Under the pieces are notes generated by a model that worked only from the letters and a program-made list of their open reading frames with translations, made no database searches and had not been told where the DNA came from. A stretch of 8,222 nucleotides of DNA. Origin: an uncultured Hyphomicrobiales bacterium (GTDB taxonomy: Bacteria; Pseudomonadota; Alphaproteobacteria; Rhizobiales; Beijerinckiaceae). Location of the stretch: contig CAIWVR010000518.1 in NCBI GenBank assembly GCA_903916165.1, positions 1 through 8,222 on the forward strand. Direction: 5' to 3'. The translations under genes were made by a program, and so were the position numbers. Of the stretch, positions 1 to 5,475 are shown piece by piece; the first letter of the stretch is position 1, and every line of letters begins with the position of its first letter.

Positions 1-1177
1 CGTTCTGCAGCGCCGTGGTGGTCACGGGCAGCATGGTGCCAAGCCCCGTCGACAGCGCGGCGAGCAGGACCTCCACACCCAGAAACGGCAGGCTGTGCGC
101 GAATTGCCAGAGCAGCAGGGTCGCGGCGATGGCGATCGCCAGGCCGATCATGGGCGGGCGCTTGTAGCTGCCGGCCCGCGCCATCAGTCGCCCGGTGATC
201 ATGGCGCCAAATGTCGTCCCGACCACGAGCGGCACGAGGGCCAGGCCCGCATAATCGGCGCTGAAGCCGAGCACCACCTCGAAATAGATCGGCAGATAGA
301 CGATCAGGCCGATCAGCACGCTCATCGCGAAACAGACCGAGACGACGCCATTGAAGACAATGCCGTTGGAGAGCACCGAGATCGGGATCAGCGGTTCGCG
401 TGCGCTCCGAAGCCGCAGCACCAGTCCTGCCACCAGAATGAGCGAGACGAGTCCCAGCGAGACGATGACGGGCGAGGTCCAGTCATAGCGCACGCCGCCC
501 CAGTTGAGCGCGAGCATGATGGTGACCGACATGCCCACCAGCAGCCCCGCGCCGATGAGATCAAGTTCGTGCGGACGCTCGTGGCGCGGCAGCCGCTTCA
601 GTTTGGCGTTGGTCATGAACCAGGCGAGCGCGCCGAGCGGCAGGTTGATCCAGAAGATCATCGACCAGTGGGTATATTCCGCAAAGAAGCCGCCGATGAT
701 CGGCCCGCCCAGACCCGCTGCGAGCCAGGTTGTCTGAATATAGGCCTGATATTGGGGACGCTGCTTGGGGGGAATGATGTCGCCGACAATGGTCTGCGTC
801 AGCGCGATCAACCCGCCGCCGCCAAGTCCCTGGAAGCCGCGCGCCAGTGCAAGGGCGAGCATGGTGGGGGCCAGCGCGCAGGCGACCGAACCCAGGATGA
901 ACAGGCCGATCGAGACCTGCAGCATGGGCCGGCGCCCGTGAATGTCGGCCAGCTTGCCATAAAGCGGCGTCACCGCCGTCGAGACCAGCAGATAGGCGGT
1001 GACGACCCAGGGCAGCGTCTCGACATCGCCGAGCGTCCGGCCGAGCGTCGGCATGGCGGGGGCGACAATGGTCTGGTCCAGCGCGCCCATAAACTGGGCG
1101 ACCATCAAGCCGCTCATGATCGAAATGATTTCGCGGCGGCTCAGTGTGTGTGAGTTCGCCGTTTCGGAAACGGACAT
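1..1177 (-). CDS. DHA2-family (EmrB/QacA-like) MFS drug exporter, 3' end cut by window edge
   Basis: Inner-membrane proton-coupled exporter of the major facilitator superfamily, probably exporting drugs or other toxic compounds; the substrate cannot be read from sequence. The 392 visible codons, translated from the reverse strand, show a first membrane helix with LDQTIVAPAMP (residues 33-43), typical of DHA2 proteins. Motif A follows, GKLADIHGRRPML (74-86), then the R113-GFQGLGGGG segment and motif C, GLGGPIIGG (155-163). More hydrophobic helices continue to the edge. DHA2 members usually have about 500 residues and 14 helices, so roughly the last fifth is missing. The ATG at 1175-1177 has AGGA five bases upstream. 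It is divergent from the cytochrome gene and no regulator is adjacent. The family call is firm; the substrate is unknown. Confidence 0.93.
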   Translation of the reverse strand, partial: MSVSETANSHTLSRREIISIMSGLMVAQFMGALDQTIVAPAMPTLGRTLGDVETLPWVVTAYLLVSTAVTPLYGKLADIHGRRPMLQVSIGLFILGSVACALAPTMLALALARGFQGLGGGGLIALTQTIVGDIIPPKQRPQYQAYIQTTWLAAGLGGPIIGGFFAEYTHWSMIFWINLPLGALAWFMTNAKLKRLPRHERPHELDLIGAGLLVGMSVTIMLALNWGGVRYDWTSPVIVSLGLVSLILVAGLVLRLRSAREPLIPISVLSNGIVFNGVVSVCFAMSVLIGLIVYLPIYFEVVLGFSADYAGLALVPLVVGTTFGAMITGRLMARAGSYKRPPMIGLAIAIAATLLLWQFAHSLPFLGVEVLLAALSTGLGTMLPVTTTALQN

Positions 1178-1482
1178 GGCATTCCTGACGCGGGGGAGTT
1201 TCCCCGTCTTTATGGGACGTGAGAAGCGCGGCGGTCAATGGAGTGGTGGAGAGCATCGTCTCCAGATTTTTGTGAGAAGGTCCGGTCGTCAGGGTGCAGG
1301 CCTCCTTGAGTGCATGGCACCAAGCTTGCTAAATTGGTTCTTGGAAGCGGACGCAGATGTGGCTGGCAGAAAGCCTTGTCGTTTTGTCAGGCACGCTTCA
1401 TATGAGGGCGGGGTGCCGTTTATGCGGGTGCCCGCCGTTTCACGAGACCAGACCCGTCTGGCGCAATGCTCGAGGAGTTCGC
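1178..1482. other. Divergent intergenic region (exporter / cytochrome c)
   Basis: About 305 bp with no convincing gene. An open frame runs through it into the cytochrome gene from 1357, but its 42 extra residues are rich in Cys, Arg and Pro and would sit in front of a proper signal peptide, so they are judged non-coding. The region must hold the promoters of both flanking genes. A short palindrome, CCAGAC-CC-GTCTGG, lies at 1448-1461, about 20 bp before the cytochrome start, and could be an operator or an mRNA hairpin. No EcfG-type promoter was seen here. Confidence 0.6.
1376..1404 (+). promoter_or_regulatory. Weak candidate housekeeping promoter for cytochrome c
   Basis: TTGTCG (1376-1381) and CATATG (1399-1404) are separated by 17 bp, about 80 bp before the cytochrome start. 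The -35 is fair and the -10 matches TATAAT at only three positions. This is the best sigma-70-like pair I could find in the gap, but it could be chance. Confidence 0.25.
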
Positions 1483-1878
1483 ATGCAGTTCAGGATTTCC
1501 ATGGCGGCCGCCGCCGCTTTCGCCGTGCTGGGTTTTGCCTCGCAGGCGATGGCGCAGGACGCTGAAGCCGGCGAGAAGAGCTACATGAAGTGCCGTGCCT
1601 GTCATCAGGTCGGCGAGACCGCCAAGAACAGCGTCGGTCCGCATCTCAATGGCCTGATCGGCCGTCATTCGGGCTCGATCGAGGGCTATAATTATTCCGA
1701 GGCCAACAAGAATTCCGGCCTGACCTGGGATGAGGCGACGTTCAAGGACTACATCAAGAACCCGCGCGCCAAGGTGCCCGGCACGAAGATGGTCTTCGCT
1801 GGCATCCAGAACGAGACAGAAATCGACAATCTGATCGCGTACCTCAAGCAGTTCGGCACTGACGGCAAGAAGCAGTAA
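1483..1878 (+). CDS. Periplasmic class I cytochrome c (c2/c-550 type)
   Basis: Small soluble electron carrier of 131 residues with one covalent heme, exported to the periplasm. Residues 1-24 form a signal peptide: a short basic start, an Ala-rich hydrophobic core and AMA before the predicted cleavage site. The heme-binding CRACH is at residues 37-41 (thioether Cys37 and Cys40, axial His41). The likely sixth ligand is Met103 in PGTKMVF, and GPHLNGLIGR (52-61) matches the c2/mitochondrial-c fold. The start at 1483 is chosen because GAGGAG lies just upstream and the signal peptide begins there; a longer reading from 1357 only adds unlikely residues. It probably shuttles electrons between a bc1 complex and an oxidase or a periplasmic dehydrogenase; the partner is not visible. 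The next gene starts 20 bp downstream, suggesting co-transcription. Confidence 0.95.
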   Translation: MQFRISMAAAAAFAVLGFASQAMAQDAEAGEKSYMKCRACHQVGETAKNSVGPHLNGLIGRHSGSIEGYNYSEANKNSGLTWDEATFKDYIKNPRAKVPGTKMVFAGIQNETEIDNLIAYLKQFGTDGKKQ

Positions 1879-1898
1879 TCCTCAAGCGGAGCGCGCGA

Positions 1899-2261
1899 AT
1901 GTCAGCACAGGTCCTGTCCGACGACGACATTCGCGCGCGCCTGTCGCAATCCCTTCCGCACTGGCGCCTCGCGCAAGGGGCCATCGAGCGTGTGTACCGC
2001 ACTGCCGGATGGAAGGGCTCGCTGATGGTCGTCAACACGATCGGCCACCTCGCCGAGGCGGCCTGGCACCATCCCGACGTTCTCGTGTCCTACCCCTCCG
2101 TGACGGTGCGTCTGAACACCCATGACGCTGGCGGCATCACGGAGAAGGACTTTGCGCTGGCCGCCAAGATCGAAGATGTCGTGATGTGGCACCCGGCGCG
2201 CGAGGGCGTGCTCGAGGGCACGCCGGACGATCCGGCTTACGCCTATATCCGACACGACTGA
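1899..2261 (+). CDS. phhB: 4a-hydroxytetrahydrobiopterin dehydratase (pterin-4a-carbinolamine dehydratase)
   Basis: Cytoplasmic enzyme of 120 residues, close to the family's usual 95-120. It dehydrates 4a-hydroxytetrahydropterin, the product released by aromatic amino acid hydroxylases, so that the pterin can be recycled. The family signature is clear: W56-H57-H58-P59-D60, then His75 in LNTHDAGG and Asp84 in TEKDFALA, corresponding to the known pterin-binding and catalytic His-His-Pro, His and Asp positions. The ATG at 1899 follows a weak GCGGAG site 20 bp after the cytochrome stop, so the two are probably co-transcribed. No phenylalanine hydroxylase is in view. Orphan dehydratases of this family have been linked by comparative genomics to molybdenum cofactor metabolism, so the symbol phhB describes the fold and reaction rather than a proven pathway. 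Confidence 0.92.
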   Translation: MSAQVLSDDDIRARLSQSLPHWRLAQGAIERVYRTAGWKGSLMVVNTIGHLAEAAWHHPDVLVSYPSVTVRLNTHDAGGITEKDFALAAKIEDVVMWHPAREGVLEGTPDDPAYAYIRHD

Positions 2262-2360
2262 CGTCTGCGCCAGGGACTGCGCCCTTGCCCGCCCCGCATG
2301 CCGGGGTCGGGCCGGTTTCCCTGTCACTGGGGTTCGTGACGACAGGAGAATTCAGCCGCC

Positions 2361-2378
2361 AGGAGTTTGCGACCGATG
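2361..2378 (+). promoter_or_regulatory. Ribosome binding site deciding the cysG start
   Basis: AGGAG at 2361-2365 is 10 nt before the ATG at 2376. A TTG at 2367 is in frame but would be only 1 nt from AGGAG, too close to use. The ATG is therefore chosen and three codons are dropped from the longest frame. Confidence 0.7.
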
Positions 2379-3815
2379 AATCAACGCTGGCCTGATGAGG
2401 TGCCGAAAGCGCGCCTTGGCGCGCTCGCGACCTTGCCCGTTTTCTTCCGTCTGGTCGGCAAGCCGGTGCTTCTGGCGGGCGGCGGCGATGGCGCGGCGTG
2501 GAAGGCCGAACTTCTGGCAGCGACCGGCGCCCAGGTGCGCGTGTTTGCCGTCGATGCTGGCGAGAAGATGCGCCAAGTGGCTCAGGAGATCGCCGGTCTG
2601 GAGATCGTCCCGCGTGCTTGGACGCCGGCCGATTTTGAAGGCTGCGCGCTCGCCGTTGGCGATGTCAGCAGCGATGCCGAAGGGCTGCTGTTTCGTGATG
2701 CCGCCCGCTTGGCGGGCGTTCCGGTGAATGTCGTCGATCGCCCAGCCCTGTGCGATTTCCAGTTCGGCAGCATTGTCGAGCGCTCGCCGGTCGTCATCGG
2801 CATTTCGACCGATGGCGCGGCACCCGTCTTCGGGCAGGAAATCCGCGCCAGGATCGAGGCCGTGCTGCCGCAGGGCCTGCGCGCCTGGGCGCAGGCCGCC
2901 AAGGCCTGGCGCCCCGCCGTCATGGCCCGCAACCTTGATTTCCGCACCAGGCGACGGTTCTGGGAGCGCTTCACCCGCCGTGCGATGGAGCAGGCGGACC
3001 TGCCGCCACAGGACGCCGATCTGAGCGCCCTGCTCGCCGCGCTCGATGCCGATGTCGGGGCCGGGCCCGCGCGGGGCTCGGTCGTGCTGGTCGGGGCCGG
3101 GCCTGGCGATCCGGACCTGCTCACCGTGAAGGCCGTGCGCGCCCTGCAATCGGCCGATGTGGTGCTTTATGACGATCTCGTCTCGCCCCGGACCGTGAAT
3201 GCGGCCCGGCGGGAGGCGACGCGGATCGCGGTGGGCAAGCGCGGCTACAAGCCGTCTTGCACGCAGGAGGACATTACGGCCCTGATCGTGTCCCTCGCGC
3301 GCGAAGGCAAGCGGGTCGTGCGGCTGAAGGGGGGCGATCCGATGATTTTCGGGCGCGCCGGCGAGGAGATCGCCGGTGTGCTGGCGGCGGGGTTGCCGCT
3401 GGAAATCATCCCCGGTGTCACCGCAGCAGCCGGCGCGGCAGCGTCCCTGGGCCTGTCCCTGACCGAGCGCGAGACCGCGCGTCGCGTGCAGTTCATCACG
3501 GCCCATGCACGCAACGGCCGCCTGCCGGACGATCTCGCCTGGGCGGCGCTGACCGATCCGCGGGCGACCACGGTCGTCTATATGGGCGTGAAGACATTGC
3601 CACATCTGGTGGAGCGCTTGCTGGCGGAAGGTCTCGATCCGCAGACGCCGGGCATTGTGGTGGAGCGCGCGACCTGGCCGGATGAGCGCCGGATCGTCGG
3701 CACCATTGTCGAATTGCCGGGCAAGGTGGCGCAGGCCAAGCCTGCAGGACCGTGCCTCGTGCTCATTGGAGCCGCTCTCGCCTGTGTGCCGCTTACGCGT
3801 GACCGCGTGTTCTGA
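2376..3815 (+). CDS. cysG: Siroheme synthase CysG (precorrin-2 dehydrogenase/ferrochelatase fused to uroporphyrinogen-III methyltransferase)
   Basis: Cytoplasmic trifunctional enzyme of 479 residues that makes siroheme from uroporphyrinogen III: two SAM-dependent methylations, NAD-dependent oxidation, then iron insertion. Siroheme serves sulfite and nitrite reductases. Residues about 17-210 are the dehydrogenase/chelatase half, with the NAD-binding GGG at 35-37 and NVVDRP at 118-123; Asp121 corresponds to the catalytic Asp of E. coli CysG. Residues about 235-470 are the methyltransferase half: VGAGPGDPDLLT (239-250), YDDLVS (265-270), VVRLKGGDPMIFGR (314-327) and an IIPGVTAAAGAAASLG loop. Length matches full fused enzymes. 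Compared with E. coli, GGGDGAAWKA replaces GGGDVAERKA, a style I associate with alphaproteobacterial homologues. A terminator follows within 65 bp, so no sulfite reductase genes are co-transcribed here. Confidence 0.96.
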   Translation: MNQRWPDEVPKARLGALATLPVFFRLVGKPVLLAGGGDGAAWKAELLAATGAQVRVFAVDAGEKMRQVAQEIAGLEIVPRAWTPADFEGCALAVGDVSSDAEGLLFRDAARLAGVPVNVVDRPALCDFQFGSIVERSPVVIGISTDGAAPVFGQEIRARIEAVLPQGLRAWAQAAKAWRPAVMARNLDFRTRRRFWERFTRRAMEQADLPPQDADLSALLAALDADVGAGPARGSVVLVGAGPGDPDLLTVKAVRALQSADVVLYDDLVSPRTVNAARREATRIAVGKRGYKPSCTQEDITALIVSLAREGKRVVRLKGGDPMIFGRAGEEIAGVLAAGLPLEIIPGVTAAAGAAASLGLSLTERETARRVQFITAHARNGRLPDDLAWAALTDPRATTVVYMGVKTLPHLVERLLAEGLDPQTPGIVVERATWPDERRIVGTIVELPGKVAQAKPAGPCLVLIGAALACVPLTRDRVF

Positions 3816-3879
3816 CGATGTCCAGACGAAGCTGCCAATCCTTGATTGTCAGACCAATCGCCCGCCCGCTTTGGGGGAT

Positions 3880-3907
3880 AAGCGCCGCAGTCACGCGGCG
3901 CTTTCTT
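3880..3907 (+). terminator. Intrinsic terminator after cysG
   Basis: AAGCGCCGC (3880-3888) and GCGGCGCTT (3895-3903) form a perfect 9-bp stem with a 6-nt loop, followed by a pyrimidine tail (TTTCTT, partly overlapping the stem). It ends the rightward transcript 65 bp after the cysG stop. The stem also lies 3' of the leftward KGG gene and may act in both directions, though the tail on that strand is weaker. Confidence 0.85.
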
Positions 3908-3924
3908 CGGCTTGCCGGGGCGGT

Positions 3925-4203
3925 TCAATCGAAACCTGGGCTCGCCGCTTTCTTGCCGCCATGCGAGGCATGTCCGCCCTTGCGGCCGGCCTGCGAGGCG
4001 AGCGCGTGGTTCTGCGAGAAGCTGCGCTTCGAGGGGGTCACATTCTGTCCGCCCTTGCGTCCGGCTTTGGCAGCCAGACCCGGATCCAGGGAAAAGCTGC
4101 GCTTTTCGTTCGGCACGCTTTCGCCGCCCTTGCGCGCGATCTCGCGCTGGCGCTCGGGGCTCATGGCGGCAAAGCCGCGAAGGGATTTTTTCTTCTCTTC
4201 CAT
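3925..4203 (-). CDS. KGG-repeat general stress protein (YciG/Con-10-like)
   Basis: Small, very hydrophilic, basic protein of 92 residues of the stress-induced KGG motif family (PF10685 type, like E. coli YciG and fungal Con-10). Such proteins are induced by stress and probably disordered; no biochemical activity is established. After a short lysine-rich start comes RGFAAMSPERQREIARKGG (9-27), then two copies of a 25-residue unit of the form VPxxKRSFS....LA..AGRKGG. The KGG triplets fall at 25-27, 50-52 and 75-77, exactly 25 residues apart, pointing to tandem duplication. The tail is Gly/Lys/His-rich. The frame is open upstream to 4308, but the EcfG-type promoter at 4246-4270 would start transcription near 4238-4240, so the ATG at 4201-4203 is chosen. 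Its ribosome site is poor. It lies downstream of phyR on the same strand, behind a terminator. Confidence 0.88.
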   Translation of the reverse strand: MEEKKKSLRGFAAMSPERQREIARKGGESVPNEKRSFSLDPGLAAKAGRKGGQNVTPSKRSFSQNHALASQAGRKGGHASHGGKKAASPGFD

Positions 4204-4245
4204 GGCGGGTCTCGCTGCAGTTGCGGTCAAGATTGACATGAGGGT

Positions 4246-4270
4246 AACGCGAAGAATCAGCTTGGGTTCC
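4246..4270 (-). promoter_or_regulatory. EcfG-type promoter of the KGG stress gene
   Basis: On the reverse strand GGAAC (4266-4270) is followed by 16 bp and then CGTT (4246-4249). This is a full match to the known EcfG (general stress sigma) consensus, GGAAC with about 16-17 bp to CGTT. Transcription should start near 4238-4240, giving a leader of about 36 nt before the KGG start. The site is intergenic, upstream of a gene of a family expected in this regulon. Confidence 0.82.
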
Positions 4271-4327
4271 TGCCAAGGCGCAGCTTTTTTGCAAAGATTT
4301 GATTTCACGTAACGGGACCCGCTTCAA

Positions 4328-4450
4328 AGGAGACTCCATGCGACCGGATGCCGGTCCGCGCAGGCCCCGGCGGCGTCGCGGACGCGCGCCTCGCGATGCG
4401 GCACTCCAACGCCTGGAACGCGAAAAGCCCCGGAAAACCGGGGCTTTTTT
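4328..4450 (+). other. Possible small RNA or leader transcript between the KGG gene and phyR (speculative)
   Basis: On the + strand, AAAGGAG at about 4327-4333 precedes an ATG at 4338. Neither that frame nor the other frame with ATGs meets a stop before the strong hairpin at 4423-4450, so a protein is unlikely. The stretch can fold into GACCGG-ATG-CCGGTC (4342-4356) and GCGTC-GCG-GACGC (4373-4385), followed by a terminator-like stem with six Ts on this strand. No annotated + strand gene needs that terminator. These signs fit a small non-coding transcript, but no convincing promoter was found and GC-rich DNA forms such stems readily. Confidence 0.2.
4423..4450. terminator. Bidirectional intrinsic terminator downstream of phyR
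   Basis: GCCCCGG (4427-4433) and CCGGGGC (4438-4444) pair around an AAAA loop, flanked by AAAA before and TTTTTT after, so the full stem can reach 11 bp. On the reverse strand it lies 22 bp after the phyR stop and has a four-T tail, separating phyR from the KGG gene. On the forward strand it has a six-T tail but no obvious upstream gene. Confidence 0.88.
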
Positions 4451-4472
4451 CATTCGTGACACCGGCTGCGGC

Positions 4473-5291
4473 TCAGGAAGCAGCGTCGCGTCCCGTGGCG
4501 GCGCGGCGCGAGCGGCGGTCGAAGAACAGCGCCTGGCTGATCACGGCTTTCAGCGAGTCGACGCCAAACGGCTTGGTAATGAGAAAGGCCGGCTCGGGCG
4601 GCTGACCGGTGAGGAAGCGTTCCGGATAGGCGGTGATGAAGATCACTGGCACCTCCATCGCGCCAAGGATCTGGTTGACGGCCTCGAGGCCCGAGGAGCC
4701 ATCGGCGAGTTGGATGTCGGCGAGGATCAGTCCGGGCGTCTTGCCTTCGATCGACTTCACGGCCTCCTTGTGCGTGCGCGCAATGCCCACGACATGGTGG
4801 CCGAGTTCCTCGACAAGCGTCTGCAGGTCGAGCGCGATGAAAGGCTCATCCTCGATGATCAACACGTCGGTGCGGATCTGGTCGGCGATTTCCTTGCCGG
4901 CGGCGTCGATCAGCGTCGCGGCTTCGCCCGGTGAGCAATCGAGCGCGCGGGCGACCTCCGGGGTCTCGAAGCCTTCCAGAGCCGACAGCAGGAAGGCAAT
5001 GCGGGGACGAAGAGAAATGGCATCGAGGCTACGACGGGCACCTTCCTCATCGGGAAGACCAGCATCCTGATCGGTCTGCGCATTGACCGGCAGCGAACCC
5101 CAGACCTTCAGGAAAACGCGATACAGCGTCGTGCGGACATCCGTATTGGGCTGGAACGCTGACGGATCTGTGACGATTGCCTCAAGAGTGGCAAGAACAT
5201 ATGCGTCTCCTCCCGCCTGACTCCCGGACAGGGCGCGGGCAAACCGGCGCAAGTAAGGGATATGCGAGGAGATCGCTTGTGAAACCGACAT
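4473..5291 (-). CDS. phyR: PhyR, general stress response regulator (anti-anti-sigma factor)
   Basis: Cytoplasmic response regulator of 272 residues. When phosphorylated it binds NepR through a sigma-factor mimic and so frees EcfG. Residues 1 to about 138 resemble an ECF sigma factor (sigma2-like and sigma4-like helices, e.g. SLRPRIAFLLSALEGFETPEVA) without being an active one. Residues about 141-262 are a receiver domain: acidic pair Glu147/Asp148 in LIIEDEPF, phosphoacceptor Asp192 in LADIQLADG, Thr220 in FITAYPERFLTG, and Lys240 in LITKPF. All key residues are present. The ATG at 5289-5291 has GGGAG 8 nt upstream (5300-5304); an in-frame TTG at 5304-5306 overlaps that site and is rejected. 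It is divergent from nepR-ecfG, which is classic for this locus, and carries its own EcfG-type promoter, so it should be under positive feedback. Confidence 0.97.
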   Translation of the reverse strand: MSVSQAISSHIPYLRRFARALSGSQAGGDAYVLATLEAIVTDPSAFQPNTDVRTTLYRVFLKVWGSLPVNAQTDQDAGLPDEEGARRSLDAISLRPRIAFLLSALEGFETPEVARALDCSPGEAATLIDAAGKEIADQIRTDVLIIEDEPFIALDLQTLVEELGHHVVGIARTHKEAVKSIEGKTPGLILADIQLADGSSGLEAVNQILGAMEVPVIFITAYPERFLTGQPPEPAFLITKPFGVDSLKAVISQALFFDRRSRRAATGRDAAS

Positions 5292-5334
5292 GCTTGGCGC
5301 TCCCAAGTGAAAAACAGCAGAGCTTTGGTCATTA

Positions 5335-5359
5335 AACCCTGAAATGGGGCTTTGGTTCC
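5335..5359 (-). promoter_or_regulatory. EcfG-type promoter of phyR
   Basis: On the reverse strand GGAAC (5355-5359) is followed by 16 bp and GGTT (5335-5338). It matches the EcfG consensus except that the first -10 base is G rather than the usual C. The predicted start is near 5327-5329, giving a leader of about 37 nt. It is slightly weaker on paper than the nepR promoter. Confidence 0.75.
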
Positions 5360-5379
5360 AGTCCCCCGGGAACCAAAGC
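5349..5379. repeat. 11-bp inverted repeat holding both divergent -35 boxes
   Basis: GCTTTGGTTCC (5349-5359) and GGAACCAAAGC (5369-5379) are exact reverse complements around a 9-nt centre (5360-5368). Each arm contains the GGAAC -35 element of one of the two divergent EcfG-type promoters, reading outwards. The identity extends six bases beyond GGAAC on each side, more than two -35 boxes alone require. Confidence 0.95.
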
Positions 5380-5394
5380 GGTGCAAAGCACGTT
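5369..5394 (+). promoter_or_regulatory. EcfG-type promoter of nepR-ecfG
   Basis: GGAAC (5369-5373), 17 bp, then CGTT (5391-5394): a full match to the EcfG consensus, placed to start transcription near 5400-5402 and leave a leader of about 75 nt before nepR. It indicates autoregulation of the sigma factor together with its anti-sigma factor. Confidence 0.85.
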
Positions 5395-5442
5395 GAAGCC
5401 TAGATCGCCGAAGAGCTAGATAGGGCTCGGGGAGCGATACAG

Positions 5443-5459
5443 GCCGGGCCTCGCCCGGC
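5443..5459 (+). promoter_or_regulatory. Leader hairpin next to the nepR ribosome binding site
   Basis: GCCGGGC (5443-5449) and GCCCGGC (5453-5459) form a perfect 7-bp GC-only stem with a 3-nt loop. It ends 3 nt before the GGAGGGG ribosome site of nepR (5463-5469), so it could influence ribosome access. No U tract follows, so it is not a terminator. Confidence 0.5.
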
Positions 5460-5475
5460 GCTGGAGGGGTTTTGA

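Noticed and set aside
95..1153. Long forward open frame of 352 codons opposite the drug exporter
   Set aside because: Its translation is rich in Arg, Asp, Gln and His with no family features, while the reverse strand encodes a textbook DHA2 exporter with motifs A, B-like and C. It is a high-GC shadow.
561..1256. Reverse open frame of 231 codons overlapping the exporter start
   Set aside because: It is out of frame with the exporter and reads as low-complexity Arg/Ala/His; the exporter's true frame starts at 1177.
1357..1482. Longer N-terminus for the cytochrome c from 1357
   Set aside because: The extra 42 residues would precede a complete signal peptide, and the start at 1483 has a good GAGGAG site.
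2291..2307. CCCCG-CATGC-CGGGG stem between phhB and cysG as a terminator
   Set aside because: The stem is only five base pairs (six with a G-T pair) and no T run follows, so it cannot be supported as a terminator.
2352..3605. Reverse open frame of 417 codons opposite cysG
   Set aside because: It has no recognisable domain and lies opposite a gene with complete CysG motifs in both halves.
4415..4440. GGAAC at 4415-4419 as a possible further EcfG promoter
   Set aside because: No GTT at 16-18 bp downstream; the expected -10 position falls within the terminator hairpin.
4299..4934. Forward frame starting after AAAGGAG and running antisense through phyR
   Set aside because: It reads through a strong terminator and then antisense to the phyR receiver domain; the sequence is Arg-rich with no family features. 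Only the first 110 bp are kept as a possible non-coding transcript.
5151..5178. GGAAC inside phyR on the + strand
   Set aside because: The base group at the right spacing is CGAT rather than CGTT and the site is within a coding gene on the opposite strand.
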